From positions 96,617 to 160,616 of the forward strand of contig CABJEP010000004.1 in assembly GCA_902364645.1 (NCBI GenBank): a stretch of DNA of 64,000 nucleotides, written 5' to 3'. Source of the DNA: Coriobacteriaceae bacterium. GTDB lineage: Bacteria > Actinomycetota > Coriobacteriia > Coriobacteriales > Coriobacteriaceae. The position numbers and the translations under genes are program-made. Under the pieces are notes generated by a model, which saw nothing but the letters and a program-made list of their open reading frames with translations, had not been told where the DNA came from and did not search any database. Positions 15,834 to 23,249 of the stretch are shown in pieces; within the stretch, counting starts at the first letter, position 1, and every line of letters begins with the position of its first letter.

Positions 15834-15918
15834 TGATCCGAAGGGGACGAAGGGAAACGGATCATCGACATCACGACGGAGAGCAATGAGCCGTTTTCCT
15901 CCGTCCCCCCAGGGATCA
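15834..15918. repeat. 85-bp imperfect inverted repeat between convergent genes
   Basis: The left arm (15834-15865, beginning TGATCCGAAGGGGACG) pairs with the right arm (15886-15918) with few mismatches and two small bulges; the loop is about 20 bases. It fills the gap between the corrinoid adenosyltransferase gene and the MATE gene and may act as a two-way terminator. It shares the GGGGAC core with other palindromes in this window. Confidence 0.6.
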
Positions 15919-17268
15919 TTAGGCAGTGGCGCGGCCTAGCCAGTTGCCGCTGTGGTGGTAGATGGTGAACATCGTGGCGGTTATTACCCAGGTTACGGGG
16001 TAGACCAGCAGCAGATGCTCGAGCGAGGGGTCGAGCGGCATAATCGCGAACACCCACGCCACGCGGAGCACGACCGTGCCGAATATCGTGAGCATCATAG
16101 GCTGGAAGCTCACGCCAGCGCCACGGATGGAGCCGGACGCGTTTTCGATAATCGAGAAGATCGCGTAGAACGGCGCGATGAAATGAAGAATCGTCGTGGT
16201 GTAGGCCGAAATTGCGACATCGTCGATAAACAGACGCGAAAGCGGGCCCGAGAATACCAGCAGCACGGCAGACAGGCCACCGATAAGCACAAACGACAGC
16301 ACGAGCGACGTGTGGTATCCCTTTCGCATGCGATCGTAATTGCGCGCACCAAAGTTCTGCGCCGAGAACGTAGTAATCGACACACCAAGCGCCTCGGTCA
16401 CCATCCAGATAATGCCGTCCAGGCGACCGGAAAGACCCCAAGCGGTCGTAACATCGGCTCCAAACGAGTTGACCGACACCTGAATCAAAACGTTGGAGAT
16501 CGAATACGCCGCAGACTGAACGCCCAGCGGCAAACCGCACGAAAGCATGCTCTTGCAAATGCCGCGATCGATACCGAGTTTGGATAGCGACAACCGCCAC
16601 GCCCCCGGAGCGCGCATCATGCGGATCACAATCATCGTGGCATTGGTGCAGATAGTCAGCGCCACCGCGATGCCGCAGCCCAGCGCTTCCATGTGCAGCA
16701 CGGCGACAAAGAGAATGTCGAGCGCCACGTTGACGAAGCAGCCGGAGGCAATAATGACCGCCGGACCGCGCGTGTCGCCCACGGCGCGCAACAACGCCGT
16801 CCCCATATTGAGCAGCAGCGCCGCAAACATGGCGGCAAAGTAGCAACGGGCATACGCCACACCCTCGGCCAGCAGCTCATGCGGTGTATTCATCAGCACA
16901 AGCATCGGCTCGACAAACACCATGCCCAGAATGGAAATGACAATGCCGCCCACCAGCGCGAGCGTCATGGCCGTATGGACCGATCGGCTCAAGCGCTCGT
17001 CATCGTGCTGACCAAAAAACTGGCCGGTAATAACGGCACATCCAGCACCAACACCGACGCAAAAACCAATGCAGAGCTCCGTAAGCACCATCGTGGCCTG
17101 AATGCCACCCAGCGCGAGCTTGCCGCCAAACTGACCGACGATATAGGTACCGATAAGCGTGTATGCCTGCTGAAAGAACGAACTAAAGAAGATGGGGACG
17201 CACAGCGACAGCAGCTGCTGCCAAATAACGCCCTGCGTTACATCGATAGCCGTAGATTTCTTAGCCAC
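15919..17268 (-). CDS. MATE-family multidrug or metabolite efflux transporter
   Basis: A 449-aa protein with about twelve hydrophobic spans in two similar halves, characteristic of MATE exporters driven by proton or sodium gradients. Typical family segments include the QQAYTLIGTYIVGQFGG region near TM1 and GVGAGCAVITGQFFGQ near TM2. The GTG at 17268 (VAKKSTAID) is chosen because GGGGAGGG precedes it; the longer frame to 17301 would cover that site. Substrate cannot be predicted. It follows the trmH-like gene on the same strand with about 125 bases between. Confidence 0.88.
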   Translation of the reverse strand: MAKKSTAIDVTQGVIWQQLLSLCVPIFFSSFFQQAYTLIGTYIVGQFGGKLALGGIQATMVLTELCIGFCVGVGAGCAVITGQFFGQHDDERLSRSVHTAMTLALVGGIVISILGMVFVEPMLVLMNTPHELLAEGVAYARCYFAAMFAALLLNMGTALLRAVGDTRGPAVIIASGCFVNVALDILFVAVLHMEALGCGIAVALTICTNATMIVIRMMRAPGAWRLSLSKLGIDRGICKSMLSCGLPLGVQSAAYSISNVLIQVSVNSFGADVTTAWGLSGRLDGIIWMVTEALGVSITTFSAQNFGARNYDRMRKGYHTSLVLSFVLIGGLSAVLLVFSGPLSRLFIDDVAISAYTTTILHFIAPFYAIFSIIENASGSIRGAGVSFQPMMLTIFGTVVLRVAWVFAIMPLDPSLEHLLLVYPVTWVITATMFTIYHHSGNWLGRATA

Positions 17269-17393
17269 ACGCCCTCCCCACCAGCGTACGTCAAACAACA
17301 AAACGGCACTTTAAAACGAAAGCCAAAACCAGCTTAGCACCGACCGACGTCGGCCGAAACGTCCCGAACCAGAGCCCGGTGCGAAATATCTGC

Positions 17394-18308
17394 CTAGTGA
17401 TACAGCCCCGGCTGGTAGTGGTACTCGTTGCTCACATGCGGGCACAGTTGCCAAAAGGCGACGGCACTCGCAGCGGCAACGTTGAGTGAATCGACCCCGT
17501 GCGCCATCGGAATGCGCGCGGCTCGGTCGCAGCCGGCAATGGTCTTGGTGCCCAAGCCGGCACCCTCGGTACCCATAAAGATCGCTAGGCGGTCAATCTC
17601 CTGCAGCACGGGATCGTCCAGCGACACCGAATCATCCGTCAACGCCATGGCGGCACACGAAAAGCCGGCATCGTGCAGCGCCGCCAGCCCATCATGCGGC
17701 CATACGCGCGCCTCGCTGCCAATGCGCGTCCAGGGCACCTGGAACACCGTGCCCATGCTCACGCGGGCCGAGCGACGGTACAGCGGGTCACAGCAAGTGG
17801 GGCTCACCAAAATGCCATCGACGTTCAGCGCAGCCGCCGAGCGGAAAATCGCGCCGACATTGGTGTGGTCGACAATGCCCTCGAGCACGCACACGCGCAC
17901 CGGGCGCTCACCCGCCGCCTCGACGACGCCACTCAAGAACTCGGCTACCGGAATCTGGCGTGGACGACGGAATGCCGCGAGCGCACCGCGCGTCACGTTA
18001 AAACCCGTCAGCTGCTCCATGAGCTCCATGGAGGCAACGAACACAGGAACCGGACCCGCGCCCTCGCGCACAACCAGGCGCTCAAACAGCGGCATCATCT
18101 GATCGAGCCAGCGTTCGCCCAAAAGAAAGCTCACCGGCTCGTATCCGGCGCGAACCGCACGCTCGATGACCTTGGCGCTCTCGGCGATAAAAATGCCCTT
18201 CTGCGGCTCCAGCACGCAGCGAAGCTCACGCTCGGTCAGTCGCACGTAGGCATCGAGCCGCTCGTCCTCGAGCGAATCGATTCGCAGCACCTCAACGGCA
18301 TCAGTCAT
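17394..18308 (-). CDS. TrmH/SpoU-family RNA 2'-O-methyltransferase
   Basis: A 304-aa SPOUT methyltransferase. The N-terminal SpoU substrate-binding domain (EPQKGIFIAES) is followed by the knotted catalytic domain with DHTNVGAIFRSAAAL (motif 1), IFMGTEGAGL (motif 2) and DSLNVAAASAVAFW (motif 3), which bind SAM in the trefoil knot. Members methylate ribose in 23S rRNA or tRNA; the target is unresolved. ATG 18308 is used although the ribosome site is weak. It lies just downstream of thyA-folA and may be co-transcribed with them. Confidence 0.9.
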   Translation of the reverse strand: MTDAVEVLRIDSLEDERLDAYVRLTERELRCVLEPQKGIFIAESAKVIERAVRAGYEPVSFLLGERWLDQMMPLFERLVVREGAGPVPVFVASMELMEQLTGFNVTRGALAAFRRPRQIPVAEFLSGVVEAAGERPVRVCVLEGIVDHTNVGAIFRSAAALNVDGILVSPTCCDPLYRRSARVSMGTVFQVPWTRIGSEARVWPHDGLAALHDAGFSCAAMALTDDSVSLDDPVLQEIDRLAIFMGTEGAGLGTKTIAGCDRAARIPMAHGVDSLNVAAASAVAFWQLCPHVSNEYHYQPGLYH

Positions 18309-18417
18309 AGCAGCCAGCCCGCACCCTTCTTTACAGCACATCTATACCAAACGAGGCGACGCTAAGCGCCGCCCCATGCATTCAATCAACCCGATGATAC
18401 CGTTCACGCCAGGCGAT

Positions 18418-18936
18418 TTATGCCTCAACGCGACGATACGTCACGAACTCATAATCGAGACCCTCGTCACCCTCGCCCGAGGCAATCGTGGCAACCCCGC
18501 CACGCCGCGCAATCTCCCACGCGGGATCGGCGTCCAAGTCGGGAAAGTACGTGTCCACGGGATGGACGCAGTGGTTATGCGTGACCTCGGCCTCCACGCA
18601 GCACGGCAAAAACTGACGATACACCTCGCCACCGCCGATCACCCACGCAACGGGCTCATCGGCAACCACGGCGAGCGCTTCGTCGACGCTATGCACCACG
18701 TCGACGCCCTCGGCAGCAAAGCTCTCGTCACGCGTGAGCACGATATTGCGGCGGTTCTTGAGCGGACGCCCACCGGGAAAACTCAGCAGGGTCTTGCGTC
18801 CCATAATAACCGGGCACCCTTTGGTGCACGCCACAAAATGGCGCATGTCGGCGCGATTGGACACCACCATGTCGCCCTCGCACCCAATGCCCCAGTCATC
18901 GCACACGGCGACAATGGCAGAAAGCTTACACGTCAT
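18418..18936 (-). CDS. folA: Dihydrofolate reductase
   Basis: A 172-aa DHFR reducing dihydrofolate to tetrahydrofolate. Visible landmarks are LSAIVAVCDDWGIGCEGDM at the N-terminus, MGRKTLLSFPGGRPLKNR (NADPH binding), AWVIGGGEVYRQFLP and the VTHNHCVH strand near the end. It follows thyA almost without a gap (9 bases from ATG 18936; a GTG at 18945 would overlap), the usual thyA-folA coupling that recycles dihydrofolate made by thymidylate synthase. Confidence 0.95.
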   Translation of the reverse strand: MTCKLSAIVAVCDDWGIGCEGDMVVSNRADMRHFVACTKGCPVIMGRKTLLSFPGGRPLKNRRNIVLTRDESFAAEGVDVVHSVDEALAVVADEPVAWVIGGGEVYRQFLPCCVEAEVTHNHCVHPVDTYFPDLDADPAWEIARRGGVATIASGEGDEGLDYEFVTYRRVEA

Positions 18937-18945
18937 GCGCGTCAC

Positions 18946-19794
18946 CTACACCGCAATGGGGATGTTCTTGACCTGCGGGCCGTGCTCATAACCCTCGACG
19001 ATCAGGTCGTCGGTCGTAAACGCATAGAAGTCATGCACATCGGGGTTAAGCGTTACCTTGGGCGCGGCAAACTGCGGACGCTCGATAAGCTCGCGGACGA
19101 TATCGACATGACGGTCGTAAATGTGGGCATCGGCAATCACATGTAGCAGCTCGCCGGGAATCATATCGACCGATTGCGCGACCATCATCAGCAAGATGGC
19201 GTACTGGCACACATTCCAGTTGTTCGCGGCCAAAATGTCCTGGCTGCGCTGGTTGAGAATCATGTTGAGCGTCGGTTTGTCATCCTGCGGGCGCTGCGTC
19301 ACGTTATACGTCACGCTGTAGGCGCACGGATACAGGTGCATCTCGGACAAATCGCTAAACACATAGGTATTCGTCATAATGCGGCGGCTGTACGGCGTGT
19401 TCTTAAGGTCGTACAGAACGCGGTCCATCTGGTCGAAATCGCCCTCGGCATAATGGCTCTTTTGCCCAATCTGATACCCGTAGGCCTTACCGATGGAGCC
19501 GGTCTCGTCAGCCCACTCATCCCAAATATGGCTGTTGAGGTCATGCACGTTATTGGACTTCTTTTGATAGATCCATAGGATCTCATCCATGGCAGATTTG
19601 AGGGCCGTACGACGCAGGGTAAGCGCCGGAAACTCCTCACGCAGGTCATAGCGTGCCGTAACGCCAAAGTTTTTAATGGTATAGGCAGGGGTGCCGTCCT
19701 CCCACACCGGACGGACCTTTTGGCCCTCGGTGGTGGTGCCATGGTCCAGAATATCGCGGCACATGGTTACAAACTGTTGATCAGCCTTGCTCAT
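18946..19794 (-). CDS. thyA: Thymidylate synthase (ThyA)
   Basis: A 282-aa folate-dependent ThyA converting dUMP to dTMP. The catalytic cysteine lies in LYPCAYSVTYNV; NQRSQDILAANNWNVCQYA is the dUMP-binding segment and DAHIYDRHVDIVREL the folate-proximal one. The start at ATG 19794 (MSKADQQF) is backed by AGGAGGG. The open frame continues 190 codons upstream to 20364, but that part is antisense to the DUF134 gene and is not coding. The flavin-dependent ThyX is not needed if this is functional. Confidence 0.95.
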   Translation of the reverse strand: MSKADQQFVTMCRDILDHGTTTEGQKVRPVWEDGTPAYTIKNFGVTARYDLREEFPALTLRRTALKSAMDEILWIYQKKSNNVHDLNSHIWDEWADETGSIGKAYGYQIGQKSHYAEGDFDQMDRVLYDLKNTPYSRRIMTNTYVFSDLSEMHLYPCAYSVTYNVTQRPQDDKPTLNMILNQRSQDILAANNWNVCQYAILLMMVAQSVDMIPGELLHVIADAHIYDRHVDIVRELIERPQFAAPKVTLNPDVHDFYAFTTDDLIVEGYEHGPQVKNIPIAV

Positions 19795-19881
19795 TGACCC
19801 TCCTGTCAGTCGCCTACAAGCGAGATTCATTGTAGCCCAGGCGCACGCGGCCCCACAGCCCAAACATAAGCCCTTGTTTTC

Positions 19882-19893
19882 TGACATATGCCA
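19882..19893. promoter_or_regulatory. Operator-like dyad, site 1
   Basis: TGACATATGCCA lies within TTCTG...CAGAA, an 18-bp near-perfect dyad (one mismatched pair). It sits just upstream of the -35 element of the DUF134 gene promoter. Confidence 0.5.
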
Positions 19894-19901
19894 GAAATCT
19901 C

Positions 19902-19929
19902 TTGCGTAAATCTGCACGTTCGTTATTCT
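19902..19929 (+). promoter_or_regulatory. Predicted sigma-70 promoter of the DUF134/NifX-like gene
   Basis: TTGCGT (19902-19907), 16-base spacer, TATTCT (19924-19929). It is flanked by the two TGACATATG dyads, an arrangement typical of repressible promoters. Confidence 0.5.
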
Positions 19930-19934
19930 ATTGT

Positions 19935-19946
19935 TGACATATGTCA
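19935..19946. promoter_or_regulatory. Operator-like dyad, site 2
   Basis: Perfect 12-bp palindrome TGACATATGTCA located between the predicted start point and AAGGAG of the DUF134 gene, 53 bases from site 1 (about five helical turns). Confidence 0.55.
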
Positions 19947-19960
19947 GATAAGGAGCACGT

Positions 19961-20725
19961 ATGGCAGGAAGACGCGAGAAATTGCGCCGTGTTGGGATCA
20001 TCCCCGAATATCGCGGCTTTACCCCCGACGGCCTTGCCAGTGGAGACGCCATCGACATGACGGTCGACGAACTCGAGGTGCTGCGCCTGTGCGACCTGGA
20101 AGGCCTTAACCAAGAGGCAGTCGCACAGCAGATGGGCATCGCGCGCGCCACGGTGGCGGCTATTTGCAGCCGAGCGCATCGCAAGGTGGCAAACGCGTTG
20201 GTCAATGGTCGGGCGCTCATCATCGAAGGCGGCAATATCGCGTACTCCCCCATCACCACGACAACGGCCGCATGGCCAGCAAAGGGGGTCGGCACCATGA
20301 GGGTGGCAACCACGTACGACAATGGCAACATCTTTATGCACTTTGGCCGCAGCGAGCAGTTCAAGATCTACGACGTTCAGGACGGCAAGGTGCTCAACGA
20401 GCAGGTCGTGGGCACCGGCGGCACCGGCCACGGCGCACTTGCGGGCCTGCTCGCCAACGGCGGCGTGGACACGCTCATCTGCGGCGGCATCGGCGGAGGC
20501 GCTATCAACGCGCTTGCCCAAGCCGGCATCACGGTATACGCAGGTGCCCAGGGCAGCTGCGACGCTTGCGTCGAGGCCCTTATCGCCGGCACGCTCGCAC
20601 AGAACGGCGAGGCCACGTGCGGCTGCCACAGCCACGACCACGAGCACACCCATGAGCATGGCGGGTCCTGCGGCTGCCACGGCCACCACGACCACGAAGG
20701 CCATGAGGGCTGCGGCTGCCACTAA
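19961..20725 (+). CDS. DUF134 helix-turn-helix protein fused to a NifX/NifB-type cofactor-binding domain with His/Cys-rich tail
   Basis: Residues 1-95 form a DUF134 domain with a sigma-like HTH (LNQEAVAQQMGIARATVAAI). Residues 105-205 resemble the NifX/NafY dinitrogenase-cofactor fold (MHFGRSEQFKIYDV, CGGIGGGAINALAQAG, GSCDACVEAL). The last 45 residues are a His/Cys-rich tail (CGCHSHDHEHTHEHGG, CGCHGHHDHEGHEGCGCH) suited to bind metal. No nitrogenase genes are visible. I infer a metal- or cluster-sensing regulator or metallochaperone that may control its own promoter through the dyads at 19882 and 19935. AAGGAG precedes the ATG. Confidence 0.85.
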   Translation: MAGRREKLRRVGIIPEYRGFTPDGLASGDAIDMTVDELEVLRLCDLEGLNQEAVAQQMGIARATVAAICSRAHRKVANALVNGRALIIEGGNIAYSPITTTTAAWPAKGVGTMRVATTYDNGNIFMHFGRSEQFKIYDVQDGKVLNEQVVGTGGTGHGALAGLLANGGVDTLICGGIGGGAINALAQAGITVYAGAQGSCDACVEALIAGTLAQNGEATCGCHSHDHEHTHEHGGSCGCHGHHDHEGHEGCGCH

Positions 20726-20788
20726 CGGCACGGCACCGCGAGCTCGGGACGCGAAGCCGAACGCAACCCAACAATCAAAGCCAACAAC

Positions 20789-20820
20789 AAAGGCCACCCG
20801 GTAGCTTCCGAGTGGCCTTT
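20789..20820. terminator. Bidirectional terminator between the DUF134 gene and ffh
   Basis: AAAGGCCAC (20789-20797) pairs with GTGGCCTTT (20812-20820). It lies between convergent genes. Confidence 0.75.
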
Positions 20821-20845
20821 GCCATATCAAGCTGGAATTACAGCT

Positions 20846-22321
20846 CTATTTCTTATTACGCATCTGCGCTTCCATCTGGCGCAGCAGCTCCATATCGGAC
20901 TTGGGACCGCCCGTACCTAGGCCGCCCATGCCGCCCAGACCCATAGCGTCCAGGCCAGGGATATTGGGCATGCGCATCTTCTTGCCCTTCTTTCCCTTTT
21001 TGCCCTTTTTGCCGCCGGCCTGCGCCTGATTGGCCATCGTGCGCATGCGGCCCATCATCTTATTCATCTCGCCCCACTGCTTCATAAGGCTGTTGACCTC
21101 GGTGGGGGTTACGCCGGCACCCTTGGCAATGCGGGCGCGGCGCTGGCCGTTGATGATGGAGGGACGCAGGCGCTCCTCCTTGGTCATCGACATGATGATG
21201 GCCTCGTTCTTATCGAAGATGCCCTCGTCCAGGTTGCCGCCCATCTGGTTGAGTGCACGCTGACCACCGGGGAGCATGCCCAGGATACCCTTCATACCGC
21301 CCATCTTTTTGACGGCTTTCATCTGGTCGAGCATGTCGTTCATGGTAAAGCCCTCGCGCAGCATGCGCTCGGCAGCCTCGAGCTGCTCTGCATCGGCGGC
21401 CTCCTGGGCCTTCTCGATAATGCCGACAACATCGCCCATGCCCAAGATTCGCTTGGCCATGCGGTCGGGATAGAACGGCTCCAGCGAATCGGGTTTCTCG
21501 CCCATGCTCACGAACTTGATGGGCTTACCGGTCACCTGGCGCACGGAAAGTGCGCCGCCGCCACGGGCGTCGCCGTCGAGCTTGGAGATGATCACGCCGT
21601 CAAAGTCGGTGCGCTCGGCGAAGGTCGAGACGACGTTGACAATATCCTGGCCGGTCATGGCATCGACGACCATCAGCACCTGATCGGGCTTGACGGCCTT
21701 CTTGATGTCCACGGCCTCCTGCATCATCTGCTCGTCGATCTGCAAACGACCGGCGGTATCGACAATGACCACGTCACGCAGGTGGTCGACGGCCTCCTGA
21801 ATGGCGCCCTTGGCGATGTCGACCGGGTGCGCACCGTCGCCTCGGAAGACCGGGACACCGATCTCTCCGCCGAGCGTGGCCAGCTGGTCGGCAGCGGCGG
21901 GACGGTAGACGTCGCACGCGGCGAGCAGCGGCGAGCGGCCCTGCTTCTTGAGCAGGTAGGCCAGCTTTACGGCCGCCGTGGTCTTACCGGAGCCCTGCAG
22001 GCCCACGAGCATGATGACATTAGGAATGCGATTGCTAAAAACGAGCTTACTCTCGGTGGAGCCGAGCATCTCGGTGAGCTCGTCGAGCACGATCTTGACG
22101 ACGTTTTGCGCCGGCGACAGCGACTCCATGACCTCGGCGGTCATGCAGCGCTCCTTGGTCTTGGCAACGAACTCCTTGACGACCTTAAAGTTAACGTCGG
22201 CCTCGAGCAGCGCCATGCGAATGTCGCGCATGGCCGAAGTGATATCGGCCTCGGTCAGCTTACCCTTGCCGCGCAGGCGGTCAAATGTGTCGTTGAGGCG
22301 ATCGCTCAGAGAATCAAACAC
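20846..22321 (-). CDS. ffh: Signal recognition particle protein Ffh
   Basis: SRP54 homologue of 491 aa that binds signal peptides on ribosomes and 4.5S RNA. An N domain is followed by the G domain with GLQGSGKTTAAVKLA (G1), DTAGR (G3) and SKLDGDARGGGAL (G4), then a methionine-rich M domain ending in a Gly/Met tail (AMGLGGMGGLGTGGP). It follows ftsY with a 10-base gap, so both SRP components are co-expressed downstream of smc. Confidence 0.97.
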   Translation of the reverse strand: MFDSLSDRLNDTFDRLRGKGKLTEADITSAMRDIRMALLEADVNFKVVKEFVAKTKERCMTAEVMESLSPAQNVVKIVLDELTEMLGSTESKLVFSNRIPNVIMLVGLQGSGKTTAAVKLAYLLKKQGRSPLLAACDVYRPAAADQLATLGGEIGVPVFRGDGAHPVDIAKGAIQEAVDHLRDVVIVDTAGRLQIDEQMMQEAVDIKKAVKPDQVLMVVDAMTGQDIVNVVSTFAERTDFDGVIISKLDGDARGGGALSVRQVTGKPIKFVSMGEKPDSLEPFYPDRMAKRILGMGDVVGIIEKAQEAADAEQLEAAERMLREGFTMNDMLDQMKAVKKMGGMKGILGMLPGGQRALNQMGGNLDEGIFDKNEAIIMSMTKEERLRPSIINGQRRARIAKGAGVTPTEVNSLMKQWGEMNKMMGRMRTMANQAQAGGKKGKKGKKGKKMRMPNIPGLDAMGLGGMGGLGTGGPKSDMELLRQMEAQMRNKK

Positions 22322-22331
22322 TAGTCACTCC

Positions 22332-23249
22332 TTAATTGGACTCGCCCACCAGGGCGCGGCAGAAATCTTTTGCATTAAACTCCTGCAGGTCATCGACCTG
22401 CTCGCCGACGCCGATGCGCAGGATCGGGAGCTTGAGCTTCTCGGCCACGGCCATGGCGATACCGCCCTTAGCCGTGCCGTCGAGCTTAGTCATGATAATA
22501 CCGTCCAGGCCCAGCGCCTCGTTAAACTCGAGCGCCTGGTTCAGACCGTTCTGACCAGTGGCGGCATCGATCACAAGCACGACCGAAACCGGCATGGGAC
22601 CAGCGGCCATATTGGCGGCGCGCTTACGCGTCACGTTGACCACCTTGGCAAGCTCGCGCATGAGCTCGGGGCTCGTGTGCAGACGGCCGGCGGTATCGAT
22701 GAGCACCAAGTCGCTGCCGCGCTTATCGGCCTCGTCGAGCACGTCATAGCACACGCTCGCCGGATCGGAGCCGCGGTCACGCTTGATGACGGGCACGCCG
22801 GCACGCTGGCCCCACACATCGAGCTGCTCGATGGCGGCGGCGCGGAAGGTGTCGGCCGAACCGATCACCACGTTCTTGCCGCGGGCGGCCATGGCGCTCG
22901 CAATCTTGCCGACCGTGGTGGTCTTGCCGGCACCGTTAATACCGACAAACAGTACGCAGCTCGGCGTATCGGAAAACGGATCGCGCTCAACAGGCACAAA
23001 ATGGCCCTCGAGCTGCTCGGCCAGGGCGCGACGAAGCTGCGGGGCGGTCTTGAGGTTCTTCTTAGCGGCGGCGTCGCGCAGGTCATCGGAGACCTGAATG
23101 GCGACCTCGGCACCCATGTCACCCATAACGAGGGTATCCTCAAGGTCCTCCCAAAAGTCCTCGTCGACCTCGCCGCCAAAGTAGAAGACCTCGTTGAGGG
23201 CCTCGCGGCTGCGCTCAAGTCCGCGCGAGAGAGCGTCAAAGAATCCCAT
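22332..23249 (-). CDS. ftsY: SRP receptor FtsY
   Basis: A 305-aa SRP GTPase. NG-domain signatures: GINGAGKTTTVGKIA, DTFRAAAIEQL, DTAGRLHT and TKLDGTAKGG. The acidic A domain found in many FtsY proteins is absent, so membrane contact probably relies on the amphipathic N-terminus. Its ATG overlaps the smc TAA by one base, giving tight coupling in an rnc-smc-ftsY-ffh operon. Confidence 0.96.
   Translation of the reverse strand: MGFFDALSRGLERSREALNEVFYFGGEVDEDFWEDLEDTLVMGDMGAEVAIQVSDDLRDAAAKKNLKTAPQLRRALAEQLEGHFVPVERDPFSDTPSCVLFVGINGAGKTTTVGKIASAMAARGKNVVIGSADTFRAAAIEQLDVWGQRAGVPVIKRDRGSDPASVCYDVLDEADKRGSDLVLIDTAGRLHTSPELMRELAKVVNVTRKRAANMAAGPMPVSVVLVIDAATGQNGLNQALEFNEALGLDGIIMTKLDGTAKGGIAMAVAEKLKLPILRIGVGEQVDDLQEFNAKDFCRALVGESN

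Noticed and set aside
19795..20364. 190-codon N-terminal extension of thyA
   Set aside because: Antisense to the DUF134 gene; a good ribosome site supports ATG 19794 and the standard ThyA length.
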